Of a stretch of DNA of 64,000 nt, positions 24,216 through 38,261 are shown piece after piece. Within the stretch, counting starts at the first letter, position 1. Each line of letters begins with the position of its first letter. The notes beneath the pieces were generated by a model. That model searched no databases and was not told the origin of the DNA. It worked only from the letters and a program-made list of their open reading frames with translations. Source of the DNA: Syncephalis fuscata (lineage: Eukaryota; Zoopagomycota; Zoopagomycetes; Zoopagales; Piptocephalidaceae); contig JAHLTZ010000004.1 of NCBI GenBank assembly GCA_025786725.1, forward strand, positions 186,001-250,000, written 5' to 3'. Position numbers and translations under genes: made by a program.

Positions 24216-26426
24216 ACTGGCCTATCTTTGTTTTATTTTTGTATATTAATGAATTGCATTATTTCTTGAGCTATAAATAACGCATACTCAATAAATAGTT
24301 TGCCAAATTGGGACGGGATGTGGACAGCCGCAAAGTACTGTGGTATCAAAAAAGAACGACCAAATGTGCTCCAAATTAATTTCTTTAAATAAATAGTCTG
24401 ATTCGTAAGCATTAATAGTGTTCTTGGCAAGTAATTTATAGAAAAGTTTGGCTATTTTTGTAGCCATTCATGGTAAGGAATGGTGTTATTCTAGGAACAC
24501 CAATGTCCATATTCATCATTTGAACGGCTTCCTTTGATAAATAGAAGAATGGCGTATGCATGGCAGTGCAGAAAGTTTGCAGATGGCGGAGGTGCAAAAG
24601 CCAATCAAACAGCAAGCTATTTTTACATTGTTAAAAATACCTCTGTACTAAGGCTAGTTTCTTTGTTAATTCTTTTGAAATGAGCGGAAATCTAATACGA
24701 AAAAAGCAGTATTGCAAGTGCCATTTTTGTTAATGGCAAAACAAAGAATTGTACTGACGTCTAGAGCCATACACATGTTGTGGTTCACTTTCTATTTATG
24801 AATACAACAAAGATATAAAGCTATTAATAAACAGCTAAAGAAAAACAATAACATTATTCGCAAGTTTATTACATTGTTCAGATGGTGATACTATCAAGCA
24901 AATAGTTCTAGCCTGTTATTGGCCCATGAACTAGGCTGATTATAATCCATAGGGGTGATGGCTATCACAAATGAAAATAGAATGTGATAGTACGTGAACA
25001 GATGACAATCAGTAATGGCAACAGCAACGCAGTAATCAATAAACCAACACTTATTCTAAAAACTAAGGTGGTGACGATCTATTTCCACATGTTGATGTGT
25101 ATGAATCAGCGTTGTTTTGTATCTATTAGCCTATTCTATGTATGAATGGGTGGGTGGTTGTGCCTGTGTGCTTGTGTATGGGTATGGATGTCGATATGTA
25201 TGACGAAGATGGAAATGCACTACTTCTCCTTTGATACAACATCGGCGCGTTCCAAACCTGCCCGCAAAGTCACCCATGGCACCTCGTGCTTTATCGCAGT
25301 ATAAAGCGCCTTTGTCGCCGAGCTACGTCTCTTGCTCCTCCCCCGGCATTCCCTTCGTCTCGTCTTTTATTCGACTGTTAGCATTCCCTTGTTACTTTCG
25401 TCAGCATTCACAACGCTTAGCATTTCCCTTCATTGACGTCTAAATAACTTTGGACGTTTCCGCCGGCTGCATTTCCTTTGTACATCACATACATACCACT
25501 TGGTTTTAGGTTGAAGTACAAGGATTTTTGTTTATATTCTTATTTTTTATCATATCATCAACAGTTGTCTGTTTATAACGAAGGAGGATCATTATTGACA
25601 CGTATAATCACGCGTGATATTCATCTACATCATAGCTATTGTCGTCCAATTTGTAAATACTGGTCGATAATTATAACTACAGTGTACACGCGTGTTTGAT
25701 TTTACATTCTATTTACAAGTTTATTATCTTTTTATACGCTTGTGTGGATGTTTATACGTGAACTACAATAACATTACCATTACACACCATATCGCCACCA
25801 CTACCATCATCACCATCATCACCACTACCATCATCATCACCATTAAAAATACCTTTATTGCTGCGGGACGAACGCGCACACAAAAACACACAGACAGGAA
25901 AAAACGATTTACACACACTCACACAGATCTACACGAACTGTGAATTGCTCGTGTGCGATATTATCATTGAAGCTCACTGTACGACAGTCGTTCTTCATTT
26001 GAATACTCGTCATTATTGTTAGGCGCGGCCTTTTGTCCGTGACATCACTGCTGTGTGGCTAACCGGTTTTTTATTGACGTTTTGGAGTACAGCGACAAAA
26101 TCACCATCAAAATTATCGCAATACAATTACTACTTACACGTCTTCGCTGTGTAGATACCAACGTCAATCTATACACATTTATTACGTTACACTACCTGTG
26201 GTATTTACACTTGTTTGTAAGCCATACTAAAATTTATATGCGCGGAGCACGGATTGTCTTCATATTGCCCGCATTTCCTTTTAAAACGCAGACACGCGAC
26301 CTACCGTTCATTGGACAGGTCTAAAAATAACACTTATCGTCACTATTACGATCTATACAAGGAATACAGTTTTGTGTGTGTGTATATCTGGATACTTACG
26401 TAGTAATCCGTGATCTATAATACAAC
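24216..26426. other. Long intergenic/promoter region of the kinase gene
   Basis: About 2.2 kb between BORCS6 and the Ran1-like kinase without a supportable gene. It contains a CAC/CAT trinucleotide tract at about 25795-25850, pyrimidine-rich stretches and a GT run near 26371. The length and pyrimidine-rich 3' part suit a long 5' leader for the kinase. Confidence 0.5.
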
Positions 26427-28458
26427 ATGCGACCCATTACACCTTCAGTATTGTCCTCGGAGAGGTTTGCCTATTTTATCATTAATGTTGTGGCAACATC
26501 TCATAATTCGATCGTCTATTTGGCAACATCAGTTCCACTCAATGACTACCTCGAGAACTGTATCAATATCCAAAATTCGCAATTAGTTGTGCTAAAGCAG
26601 GTTAATCGTCGCCAAGAGTCTATCTGCGAGTTGCAATGCCATGAATTTGTTCATAGTCATCCTAATGTCCTCTCACTACTCGACTGTATTGTACACGATG
26701 AAGATATGTTTTTTGTGCTCGAATACTGTCCCGAGGGCGATCTTTTCAATGCTATTATGACACAAAATGCTAATGGTACACTTACTCAGCGTGAACGCGA
26801 AGTCTGGGCCATGGATATTTTCCGTGATATCATCAACTCAATTAGTTGGTGCCATAAGAACAGTGTTTGGCACCGTGATATTAAACCGGAGAATGTTCTT
26901 ATTGCCTCGGATGGACGGGCTTTACTTGCCGACTTTGGATTGGCTACAACATACGCGCAGACTTACGACCATGGTGTCGGCAGTGCCATTTATATGGCGC
27001 CCGAATTACTAAATACGTCTGGCGCATGGCATGGCAAAACTCCGATTGATTCAGCCAAAGTTGATATTTGGGCGCTTGGCGTTCTACTAATCAATATGCT
27101 CTCAGGCCGTAATCCATGGGGTAGTGCTCATTATGCTGATGCTGCATTCCAGATCTATTTGAATCGTCCAGAAGCACTACGTGAAACATTCAACTTGTCG
27201 GAGGACGGTTGGTATATCATTAAGCGTATGTTGGCCATTGATCCATATGAACGGCCAACTATTGAACAAGTATCTAGCTGGATCGATATGGTCAAATCGT
27301 GGACTATTGAACAGCCTATGGCCGTTGTATCAATTTGCTTTAACGAGCCAGCCACAGCTACAACTGCCGTTGTTGATGCTGTCGCCACCATTGATGATGA
27401 TGCATTTGACTTTGATGCAATTGATGCTGAACTACAAGCAAATGCACTTATCTTTGCCTATGGCCAAGAAATGCTAGATATCATGGTCAATGATGAAATG
27501 ACTGTACCAGTTTGCGATGAAGCATTAGTACCTAATATTGATGTTCAACATGAACTTGCCAATAATACGGCAGCATTTAAAGAGACGGATGCAATTAGCG
27601 TACCTGAACTTGATTCTATTGAGCCGGTTACTCGCACTTCTGGCCGACCTCGTTCACTGCCTAGTCCGAGGAGCACTATGCACCTCTTTTAATGGAAATT
27701 GCCGCTAACGATCTTATTCACACAGAAGCGCCACAGCCTCGAACAACCCGTGTGCCATCGCTTACCAACTCGCTGGCCAGTCTATCCGACGACGACCTTG
27801 ATGCTATTGATCTGGCCGTCTATGAAATGCACACATTAACGTCAATGCATGATGATACGACTACCGGTTGGTATACACATACTGAAGATAGCACTCCACT
27901 TATCGATAATAGCCATCTTAATGCTGTACAGCAAATGCACCAAGCAGCGCTGTATGACGAAGACGATGAACTATTATTGAGTAGTATGGGTCTAGACGAC
28001 GATAGCAGTGTTATTGCCGATATTTACGATGCATATCAATCCATGCCTATCGACTATAATACAGCATCTAAAATGCCTACATCGACAACAACGACAACAA
28101 CACTATCGTCAACAGATAACATTGCTGTAACGCCATCGTTATCAGCATCGTCGTCGTCGTCGTCGTCGAGTTCGTCGCGTCTATCATCACAAGTATGTAC
28201 GATTGAGCAGCCTAACCGGTCTATATGGCCCGTGTCCATCCAACATTGGATTTAGTAGCTAAACCGACACGGAGCAATTCGACTATACTACGGCAGCCAT
28301 GGGTTGATATTAAAGAGATGACGACGGCCACTGCATCGCCCGTCCATGGATTAAACGAACTAGAACGCATTCAACGCGGAAGACATACTGGACACGGCTT
28401 CGTTACAACGGAATCGTGGACACCGTTTGAACGAGTTGGCACACCTGCATGTGCTTAG
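26427..28458 (+). CDS. Ran1/Sks1-like serine/threonine kinase with a frame-broken C-terminal tail
   Basis: A protein kinase domain occupies about residues 15-290: VVLKQV (ATP-binding Lys), FFVLEYCPEGDLFNAI, SISWCHKNSVWHRDIKPENVL (catalytic loop), LLADFGLATT, then VGSAIYMAPELL and VDIWALGVLLINMLSGRNPWG. YC..GDLF, WHRD.KPEN and GS..YM.PE fit the fungal Ran1/Pat1-Sks1-Vhs1 group, which acts in nutrient and meiosis control. The first frame stops at 27690-27692, overlapping an ATG (TAATG) that opens a second frame (to 28255), and a third frame is open to 28458. The second and third are acidic or Ser-rich and look like one continuous tail, so two single-base deletions, near 27665-27690 and 28225-28255, are the simplest account. 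If the sequence is right, the protein ends at residue 421. Confidence 0.78.
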
Positions 28459-29716
28459 TTAATGGCCTTGTATAATGTGCTATTACCTACACACTCGCTC
28501 TCTACGGCTTAGCTCGACTCGATTCAATTCGATTTAGCTCCTGTTCTTCTCTGTTCTTTGCATGTTGCTGTCGTTTAAATGACAATTATTTTTATCTTCC
28601 ATGGTACGCGGCGTCTTATGTTATGGCGCATTCTCACTCTACGCCACACTCACATCTTCGTATTTCTTTGTCTACGAATCTGGTCTATTGAACCTTTTTG
28701 CGTTCAATAGCTCTATTTCATTCGCCCTTTCTTTTTAATTCCCGCGTCTTCAGTTCTTAGTTTCAGTACTCTTTGTCATGCTCTTCACTCTCTCTCTATC
28801 TCTCTCTCACCGTCTTTTACGTAACATGCCATCCATGAGCAGTTAACATACAGCTCGGCCAGTATCCGATGCGGCTATCCTATGCTTTACTTGCTAGGCC
28901 ATACACACGTCATTCCATCGTGCCATATGCCACATCTGATACTGCATCAGCATCGGCGATGGCCACATCCATGTATCTTCCATTGGAAGATGTGGGAGAT
29001 GCCTTTGCATAAGCAAGGCATAGGATGGCCTAAAAAGAGCATCGTGAGTTACTTAGTCTTGGATTTTCTCTAGCATGTCTTTCTACTCTGTCGACAACGC
29101 TTGCATATTTGTTGTGGAGTCGTTGTACGTCGTAGCACACATACACATATACAGCACTACGGTCACCTGCTTTCGCTTTCTCTTCACTTACGCACCTTCC
29201 TTTACTTCTATTTCTTCCTTCTATGGTTTTCTCCCTCTCTCTCTCTCGCTATTGCGACGCAGTCGGTGACCGTGTGGGTGTATGTGTGTGCGTGTCTACG
29301 TGAATACGTAGCATGCGCGCGCACACCATCGGTTCTACAGACCGACTGGCTGGATTAGAGTCGTGTAAAAGAGCAGCAATAATACTTGCTTGCACCACAC
29401 TTGCTTCAACCTGCGCTTGCGCGCATGCTCAATAAAACGATCTCCTATTTAAGTTATATACTTCCTAGTACTTATTGCCACCTGCATGACACGTGTCTAA
29501 TAACCAATCACTGCTGATCGGCAGTTGTCAATCCGCGTACGCGCGTATCATGTACATTTATAATGCTATTAATAGCAGTTAATTTCTTTTCTACGCACAT
29601 ACAGTTATCTACACTCAATCTATATTTCAAATTCAGAATCTTTTATTTAAAAGACATTACAGGTAGATTACACTACACTGACATTAAATTGCTTGATTAT
29701 TCATTCCATTGCAGTC
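28459..29716. other. Intergenic, pyrimidine-rich
   Basis: About 1.25 kb with CT-rich stretches (near 28785-28810 and 29231-29250) and a purine/pyrimidine alternating TGTGTG/GCGCGC segment near 29271-29325. Open frames are short and without family resemblance. It probably holds the 3' end of the kinase transcript and the promoter of the UMP/CMP kinase gene. Confidence 0.5.
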
Positions 29717-31011
<1,295 letters not shown>

Positions 31012-31262
31012 TTAATATTATTGTAATAAACTATATCATTTCCCAATTAATATTTTATCATTTTAGTTCAATTAATGGTTAGAATTAAAATAAATTTATC
31101 AAAAAATGTCAACGATTTATCATTAATAGATATGAAAAAGAAATAATGGTAATTTTATTAATATGAATCATCGTGGAAACAAAAAAGAAAAAGAAATTGG
31201 TCTGTATAAACAATTAAAAAACAAACACACACACAAGCAATGCAGTGACAAAATTACGTAGA

Positions 31263-34085
31263 TTATTCTGGTGGTAATAAAGAGTTAATATGACTTTGAA
31301 TTGATTCATGTACTGTAGCCGTAGAAGTTGTTGTTTCCGTTGTTATTTTGGTCACTGTAAATTGGCTTTCTTCCTCTCGTTGTTGTTGTTGTTGTTGTTG
31401 TTGTTCCTCTTCATCTGACTCTTCTTCTTCATCTGATGGTAATCCTGTTTCTAATATTTCACTATCAGATTTGGTACGATTTAATGTTTCCGTTTCTTTA
31501 TCTTCCTCCTCATCTTCGTCTAATATTGCTCCTTGGAACAAGTGAAAGTTGGGTGCAACGAATTCAAATGGTTCATCACCCGGCTGTCCCTTTGACGTGC
31601 CATGTGGTAATTTCTCATGTTGTAATTCCCAGTTCAAACGTCGACATAGTTCGGGTACAATAAGATCGCAATCACCTAGTAATTGGACATCAAATTCCAT
31701 ATGTCGAATAGGTGTTTTGTTGATAACAATTTGAGGTACTCTATGTGGAATATGGCCTAGTTGTATAGGGGATATCAATAGACATTAGTTATACTGTCCT
31801 ATAATATGACTACAGTGTAATAGATACTTACCCATTATGCCAGATACTGGTGCCACTTTTAAACTTGATCCCATGACAATAAGCAAATCAACCTCTTCTC
31901 TATCCATGGCCAATCGATCATCAAATTCTGAAGGAAGATTTTCACCGAAGAATACAATATCTGGCTTTAAGATGCCATCACTATTTTCGTCATCTTCATC
32001 CTCACTGTCATCGTCGCTGGTTCTTTTTCTAATAGGCTTGTTTTCTTTGCGTCGTTGAGCACATTGTGGGCATCGAGGTACACGCTAGAATATTAAATAC
32101 ATATATGTTAGTACTATTGTATTATTTATCAATTATAAATCCAACTATTAAACATACCTCAGCAAAAATATCATCTTTAATTTCATTACCAGGCACCACA
32201 TGATGGCATTTAATGCATCGAGCTGTAGCAAATGAGCCTAATAATACTATTAGTAAACAATAACTAATGAATGCCATTTATTAATACACTTACCGTGACA
32301 TTGTAACACACGCTCAATACCGGCTGATTGTTCTAGTGTATCAATATTTTGTGTATAGTTACGTAAAAGTCGACCCTTCTCTTCCAATAAACGAATAAAT
32401 GCATGTGAAGGTGATGGCTTAAAGTTACTTGGATAGATTTCCTACATATTATAATTAGTGAATGTATTATATTATATGCTAGTTATTTACCTTGGCAAAT
32501 GAAAAGAATATCTCAGGACAATATCGAAAGTATTCTATATCAAACATTTGTTGTGGATCATCCAGTGGATATTTATCCATACGAGAATATATGCCATTGG
32601 CTGAACGAAAGTCAGGAATACCACATGATACTGATACCTATTATAATATATATATATATATATTAATACATATAATATTATTTAATGTTAATATAACAGA
32701 TGTATTATACTTACACCAGCACCGGTCAATACAATAATATTCTTGGCCTCATGCATCAATCGAACCACATCATCGATGGTATTCACATCTGCCAATTTAC
32801 GACGTCGACGAAGAAATCGTTGAATCGAATAAACAAGAATTGATAATAGACGGCTATCCGGTAGTAATAAAGCTTGTGATGGCTAATAGTAATAGCAACA
32901 GTAAAGTATTAATATACTATTTATCTATTAATTAATTAATTATTAATTAATTACCAATGGTCGATCAAATAATTCAATTAGTTTGGCAAGAGGCACTGTT
33001 TGTTGTGTAACGTATTTTTCTATAAATGAAACCATACCAATTTCTCTAGTCTCTTCCAACAATGCTTCACGCTCTTCTCCTTTATAATAGTCTAGGACAG
33101 GTGGTGGAGAGGCCAATGACTCATCTCCTACTTTATAAAAACATTAATAAACTATTAGTGGCTGTTAATAAGCTATATATACCTTGCTTTGATTGTGTAT
33201 TAGCGGCAATCTCTTTAAGTAATGCGACAAATGGATCATCAAGATCACTATCGTCGTGGTAGCTTTCATCGTCTGAGGAGGCCGACTCGTAAAACGGTGA
33301 CTGTGGTTGCTGCAGCTCGTCTTCATTATCACTGCTATTTTCATGGGTATTTAAATAATACTGAGCTATGTCATCGCGTGCCAATTGCTCAGTCGACCAG
33401 TTCGAGTGTCTATCCTGTGTATTAAGTGACGGCAACGCCACTGACATAACAGGTCTTCTGTCACTTGTAGTAACTGGTATATTAGGGAAAATATCAGCTG
33501 GTGAGATGGATGGCATAAGCGTAGTCGCAACACTACTTTCATCTATAACCGATGTCGCTGCAACAATGGCCTCAGATAAGTCTACCGACGATCCAATAAT
33601 CCCATTCATCTCGAGAATGACATCGTCGGTACATGCAATTGGAGCCATGTCTAATGGCACCGATGTTATTACTGGAGGCAACGCAACAGCCCCATGGCTT
33701 ATATCATTGCCGATGGTAGGTGGATTAAAGATGGCTAAATAGTATAAATAAGTTAATTACTATACAATTAGTTGGTGGTCATTGATACTGGGTGACGTGT
33801 GTTTTTCGCGCATTTCTATTCCTTTTATGTTTAATTGTTATGTTTACTCGCGTCACTATGTCTACAACTATTCTAGACCGCACAGCCAATATGTCTATGG
33901 ATTACATATGTCGCACACACACATATATATATATATAACGTACATGCGTACGTACAACACGTGTACTTACCAGGGGCTGCTTCTTTAACATCCTCACAAG
34001 ATGACGCAAATCGTTTGGCAGGTGAACCTTCTCGATCATGATCGCGATCATTGGCGATCCGCTTTGAAGAGAATGGAGAATTCAT
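31263..34085 (-). CDS. SIR2-family NAD-dependent deacetylase (SIRT1/Hst-like)
   Basis: Multi-exon sirtuin on the minus strand, removing acetyl groups from lysines using NAD. Exon 1 is 33971-34085. After a long acidic, Ser-rich N-terminus comes the catalytic core: NIIVLTGAG, then [10 protein letters not shown] (NAD-binding GAG and GIPDFR), [19 protein letters not shown] with the catalytic His, two zinc-binding pairs CIKC and [15 protein letters not shown], and [12 protein letters not shown]. An N-terminal block ([15 protein letters not shown] and [20 protein letters not shown]) matches the Sir2/Hst1/SIRT1 class. A charged insert ([19 protein letters not shown]) sits between the second zinc pair and the FFGE motif. 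The C-terminus has acidic and poly-Gln runs. A nuclear chromatin-silencing role is inferred from class. Confidence 0.9.
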
Positions 34086-34947
34086 ATGCTGCGCCGTGAA
34101 CTGTTGTCAAGCTATACGAATCAGTAATCCTGGAAGATATAGACAGCACAGCTTATACACAATCAAGCAAATGATGAGGATATGTGGACGAGTGTATGGG
34201 AATTATTAGTGTGTGTGTGCTTTATGCATGTATCCATATCCGAGTGTGTGTGTGTGTGTGTGTGTGAAAGTGTAAGTAATACTGGACCCAAATATCACGT
34301 GACTATGTTTAATTCAATTTTCACGTTATTCTTTTATTTTTTACTCATCGGGCATTGAATTATTGTTACCAATAATGGAAAAGTTTAGTCTATACGTCAT
34401 TTCTATGATAAAAATAAATATAGCTATTGAATAATACAACATGCCTGTATAACTTGTTCTAAAAAATACACTAGCGTTGCTCGGCAAAAGCATTTACATT
34501 TAGCGGATGTTTGTGCAACCATGTGTGTATTAATGGTGTGTATTTCATTGTTATAACTGGAAATAGATTCCTTTGAAAAGTACTTGCATGCGTCTTTGTT
34601 CTGTCGTTCCTGTTCTATACCGCTAGTGCTATTTCTTTCGACAGCTTTTACTCTTTCCTCTTTCTCTCCTTTCTCTCTCTATCACTTTCTATTTGTCGTT
34701 CTATCGAAAGTTACTATTGATTTATTTAGCATTTACTGTCTATCTGCATTTTCCTTTCCTTTCTGTCTATTGTGTAGTGTACTTAAAGCACTCACTAGCT
34801 CAATTGCAACTATCATACTAACAAGAAACTTTAAACATTGTCATACAGACGTATCATTTGTCATCACCTCTTGTATTCAGTAGCTTTGGTTTGTCTATAA
34901 CATATCAGTGCTTAGTTTTATTTGTTTATATTAAACACACTGCCATA

Positions 34948-36554
34948 ATGTTTGGCAGTTTGAAAGCAACGTCGGGTGATAATTATCGCTTCAGTAATAA
35001 CTATGTTGACTTGCCTGTTGGTATGCGCAAAGGCAAGACATGGCGGCAACGTTTGATACCCGAGACAATCGTTGGCAAGGTTGCTCTTGCTTTTATGTCG
35101 CTCCAAGCGCTTATCACTTTAGTTCTTGAGATTGTTATTACTGTATTTCATATACAGCAAATGAGCAATGCCGGTAATACCCATTACTCTATGGACGGCC
35201 ATATGGTAGCGCCTAATTCCACTAACGATGCCAAAGGCTCATACATGGAACAACAAATGCGGCAAAGTGAATCAGTCATAGTATATCATTACATTTTCAT
35301 GAGTGCTCAATTCTTTTTGGTGGCCATGACGTGGGATGCGGTAAGTAAAAGGCGGACTTGCAAAAGCATCTAGCGCCGTGCTGTGCCACGCCGTGCCACT
35401 TGTGTACTACAAACATTGAACTAATCGATATTTAGATTATGCGTAAAAATACATTGCAACTTATTGGAATTTGTCTATTATTACTTCTATTCATTGCCTA
35501 CACTTATATCCAATCTAATCAACACGCCAATGTAAGTGATACTTGTCAAATGGCTACAATAGTTATTTAACTTATATAACAATTTAGATGAATATGGATG
35601 ATATTAAACATCTTGCGGAGACGCATCACGTCTTTGTTCATAATACAATTCCATATGAAATGACCTTAATTGCCATCACGGCCGCCGGTAGTATATTCAT
35701 GGCCGCCATTACATGGGAGCTTTATCGAGACTTTGGTTGGAAGATTTACAAGAAACTCGGTGCCGATCTTCAAATCAGTCGTATGTAGCCTATAATATGA
35801 TAAATTGGCAAAGACCAACGCTAATGGAACTTGACTTTACAACGCTAGGCATGTATCGTCTTCATCAAATCACACTTACTTATCTCAAGTTTGATGCGTT
35901 CTTTTTTATTGCTTTCTCTGTACAAATTGTGATATTGTCGCTTAAAGGCGCCGATTCTGAACGCTACATACAAGTGACTGTGGCTATCCCACTTAGTGTT
36001 TTGATGATTTGTTTGGCCATGTTTGCGGTAAGTGTTTAACAGCTGCGCTATAACGTTATAGATGTACACATACTAATTATATTTATAGATTCACAAAGAA
36101 AGCAAGCCATTACTTATTTTGTATTTACTTACTTTGGTTATTGGATTTGGCTATTTAATCTACAAACTGGTAGACATTTCTATTACTGAAAGGAATGAGA
36201 AGGATCCCTACATAGCCAGTCGTAAATTCTTATATTTTTTCGGTAATATAGTAATATACAATAATTTAATATGTAACTAACAAATGGTTGTTTAGTGTTG
36301 GTGACTCTGGCTCTTGGTGTAATTAGCGCTATTTACTCGATACTGTGCTACAGATACTTTGGTCGTGGTTTAATTGAACATCGTAAGTTTATTTATTTCT
36401 ATGCTAAATCCTTATGCTAACGAGGTTGACTACAGGTCGCCAACACAAGCTTGGTCGCGTTGCGGCGCCAGTGAGTGCCACCGACGAAGAAGCGAGACGA
36501 ATTTCTTTAATGCATCGACAAGAAATGAATGCCAATCGTATGGAGTTGGATTAA
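34948..36554 (+). CDS. UPF0658 family Golgi membrane protein
   Basis: Seven exons (34948-35340, 35436-35531, 35588-35780, 35849-36027, 36089-36242, 36296-36382, 36436-36554) join in frame into a polytopic membrane protein of ~406 residues. Hydrophobic segments include VALAFMSLQALITLVLEIVI, IGICLLLLLFIAYTYI, LIAITAAGSIFMAAITW and PLSVLMICLAMFA. The motifs ITWELYRDFGWKIYKKLGAD and YLKFDAFFFIAFSVQ are those of the fungal UPF0658 Golgi apparatus membrane proteins of unknown molecular function. The C-terminus is basic and cytosolic-looking, with no ER-retrieval motif. The gene is a good fungal marker. Confidence 0.8.
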
Positions 36555-37769
36555 TAAACTGCGTTTGTTTCCTATGTTAATGCTAACATATGGACAGCGA
36601 GCTACCTGCTCGGCTTATCTTTATTTCATTTATTTTGACTAACGTGATTTTATCAGTAAATAAAAAGTCAAGTATTAAGATTAAGTAATAGTTATAACTT
36701 TTGCTTTAATTTTTGTGCAATAACTTCAATCTAATAGTAAATGAAATACAATATTAAACAACGAGTATTCATAAATAGGTGCTAATATTTTGACAAACAA
36801 AGCATTCAATAGACTGGCTGCATTGCATTTTATAAATTAAATTAAATGGCATCGGGTCTAATATTTAAATATATTTAATGTCAAGATCAATAAGTAGAGT
36901 CAGTTAATATTAATAAACCAGAAAATAAATAATTAAATAATGCTATTATTGATACTTTAACAGTTCAAACGATCCATGATGAAGTTATTACATTCTCGTT
37001 TATATAGAAACAAAATAACTTTGAATAACAAATGATTCAACGGATTATATGGAGGCAGCCGATAATTAGCTAGTACCATTATTAAATAACGACCTATTAA
37101 TATATCTAATGAACAAATCAATAAATATTATAACAATGCATATTTTAAAGATTTATTGTATGAAAAAAAGTCGCGGAAAAGCCCTTTATTAGTTTTATAA
37201 TGCGAGGAGTATTATATCTATACTGATCTATACTATTCAATTATAAAATATTGCCACAACACTTAATTTATTGATTAAAGAGGATTCATTGACCGGGTTA
37301 CCTACAATTTTTATATCATTAGTTCGTGATTTTATGATATCAAAACAACTCATAAAATAATTACAGTTTAATCATTTATGCAATTAACTTGGACTAATGC
37401 TAAATAGTATGATAACCACTAAAACATTTATTTAAATGTAGTGCATTATAGTTATTTAAATATTTAAAATAAAAAGCCCACATCTACAGTAATAATATTA
37501 TTTGAATTAATCTGACAGATTCGCTTAGTCTGTCTTTATTAGTTCAAATTGATTCGACAATATCAAAAATATTTTTACTTTTCGTGATATCTCTATTGTA
37601 CATGTCCTGGTGACTTTTACAAACTAAAGTGCTTTGATGAATGCAATCGCCTGGAGTAGCCTTTAAAACAATAAATTATGCTTTTTTGTTGGTTGCAATA
37701 TTATTGGGCGCCATTTTTTAGTTTCAATACTGACAATGAATTGTTTAGCATTTTATTGACAATTTTTAT
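36555..37769. other. AT-rich intergenic region, no gene seen
   Basis: About 1.2 kb of AT-rich DNA between the UPF0658 gene and cassette B. I see no open frame with coding character, no RNA gene signature and no microexon units. Confidence 0.5.
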
Positions 37770-38261
37770 AATTATTTATTCTTTTACATATTAATAAATT
37801 ATTATTATAATTAGCGTACAAAAGCAACTTTGCAAATTGTAAAATTGTACTGCTAATCTGTGTACTCGGCTATTGTTTGCTAATTCTTAAATGCAAATAA
37901 AATATGATCTAACAACAGCTTGATCAAATATAATTAAAATGAAATCATGTGTTTATTACTAAAGGTTTGCACAGTTGAATAGGCACAACTCATTGCAGAC
38001 TTGTTGTAATATAATGATGCCATTGATTGAAAGGCCAATAAACCGGAGCATTGGTTAGAACTTGATATATAATGAGCTAAACGGCAGTTGTTGGATGGGC
38101 TTGTTTCTTGCCGAATATATACCTAAAGTGTATGAAGCTAGCAGCTCAACCATACTACCAATGCTGATGCCTTGAAAGCATCGGTTACTCTATGGTTATA
38201 AATAATGTAAAACATATCATAAAATTAATGCACAATCTAACATTATATGCTGCCACTTACC

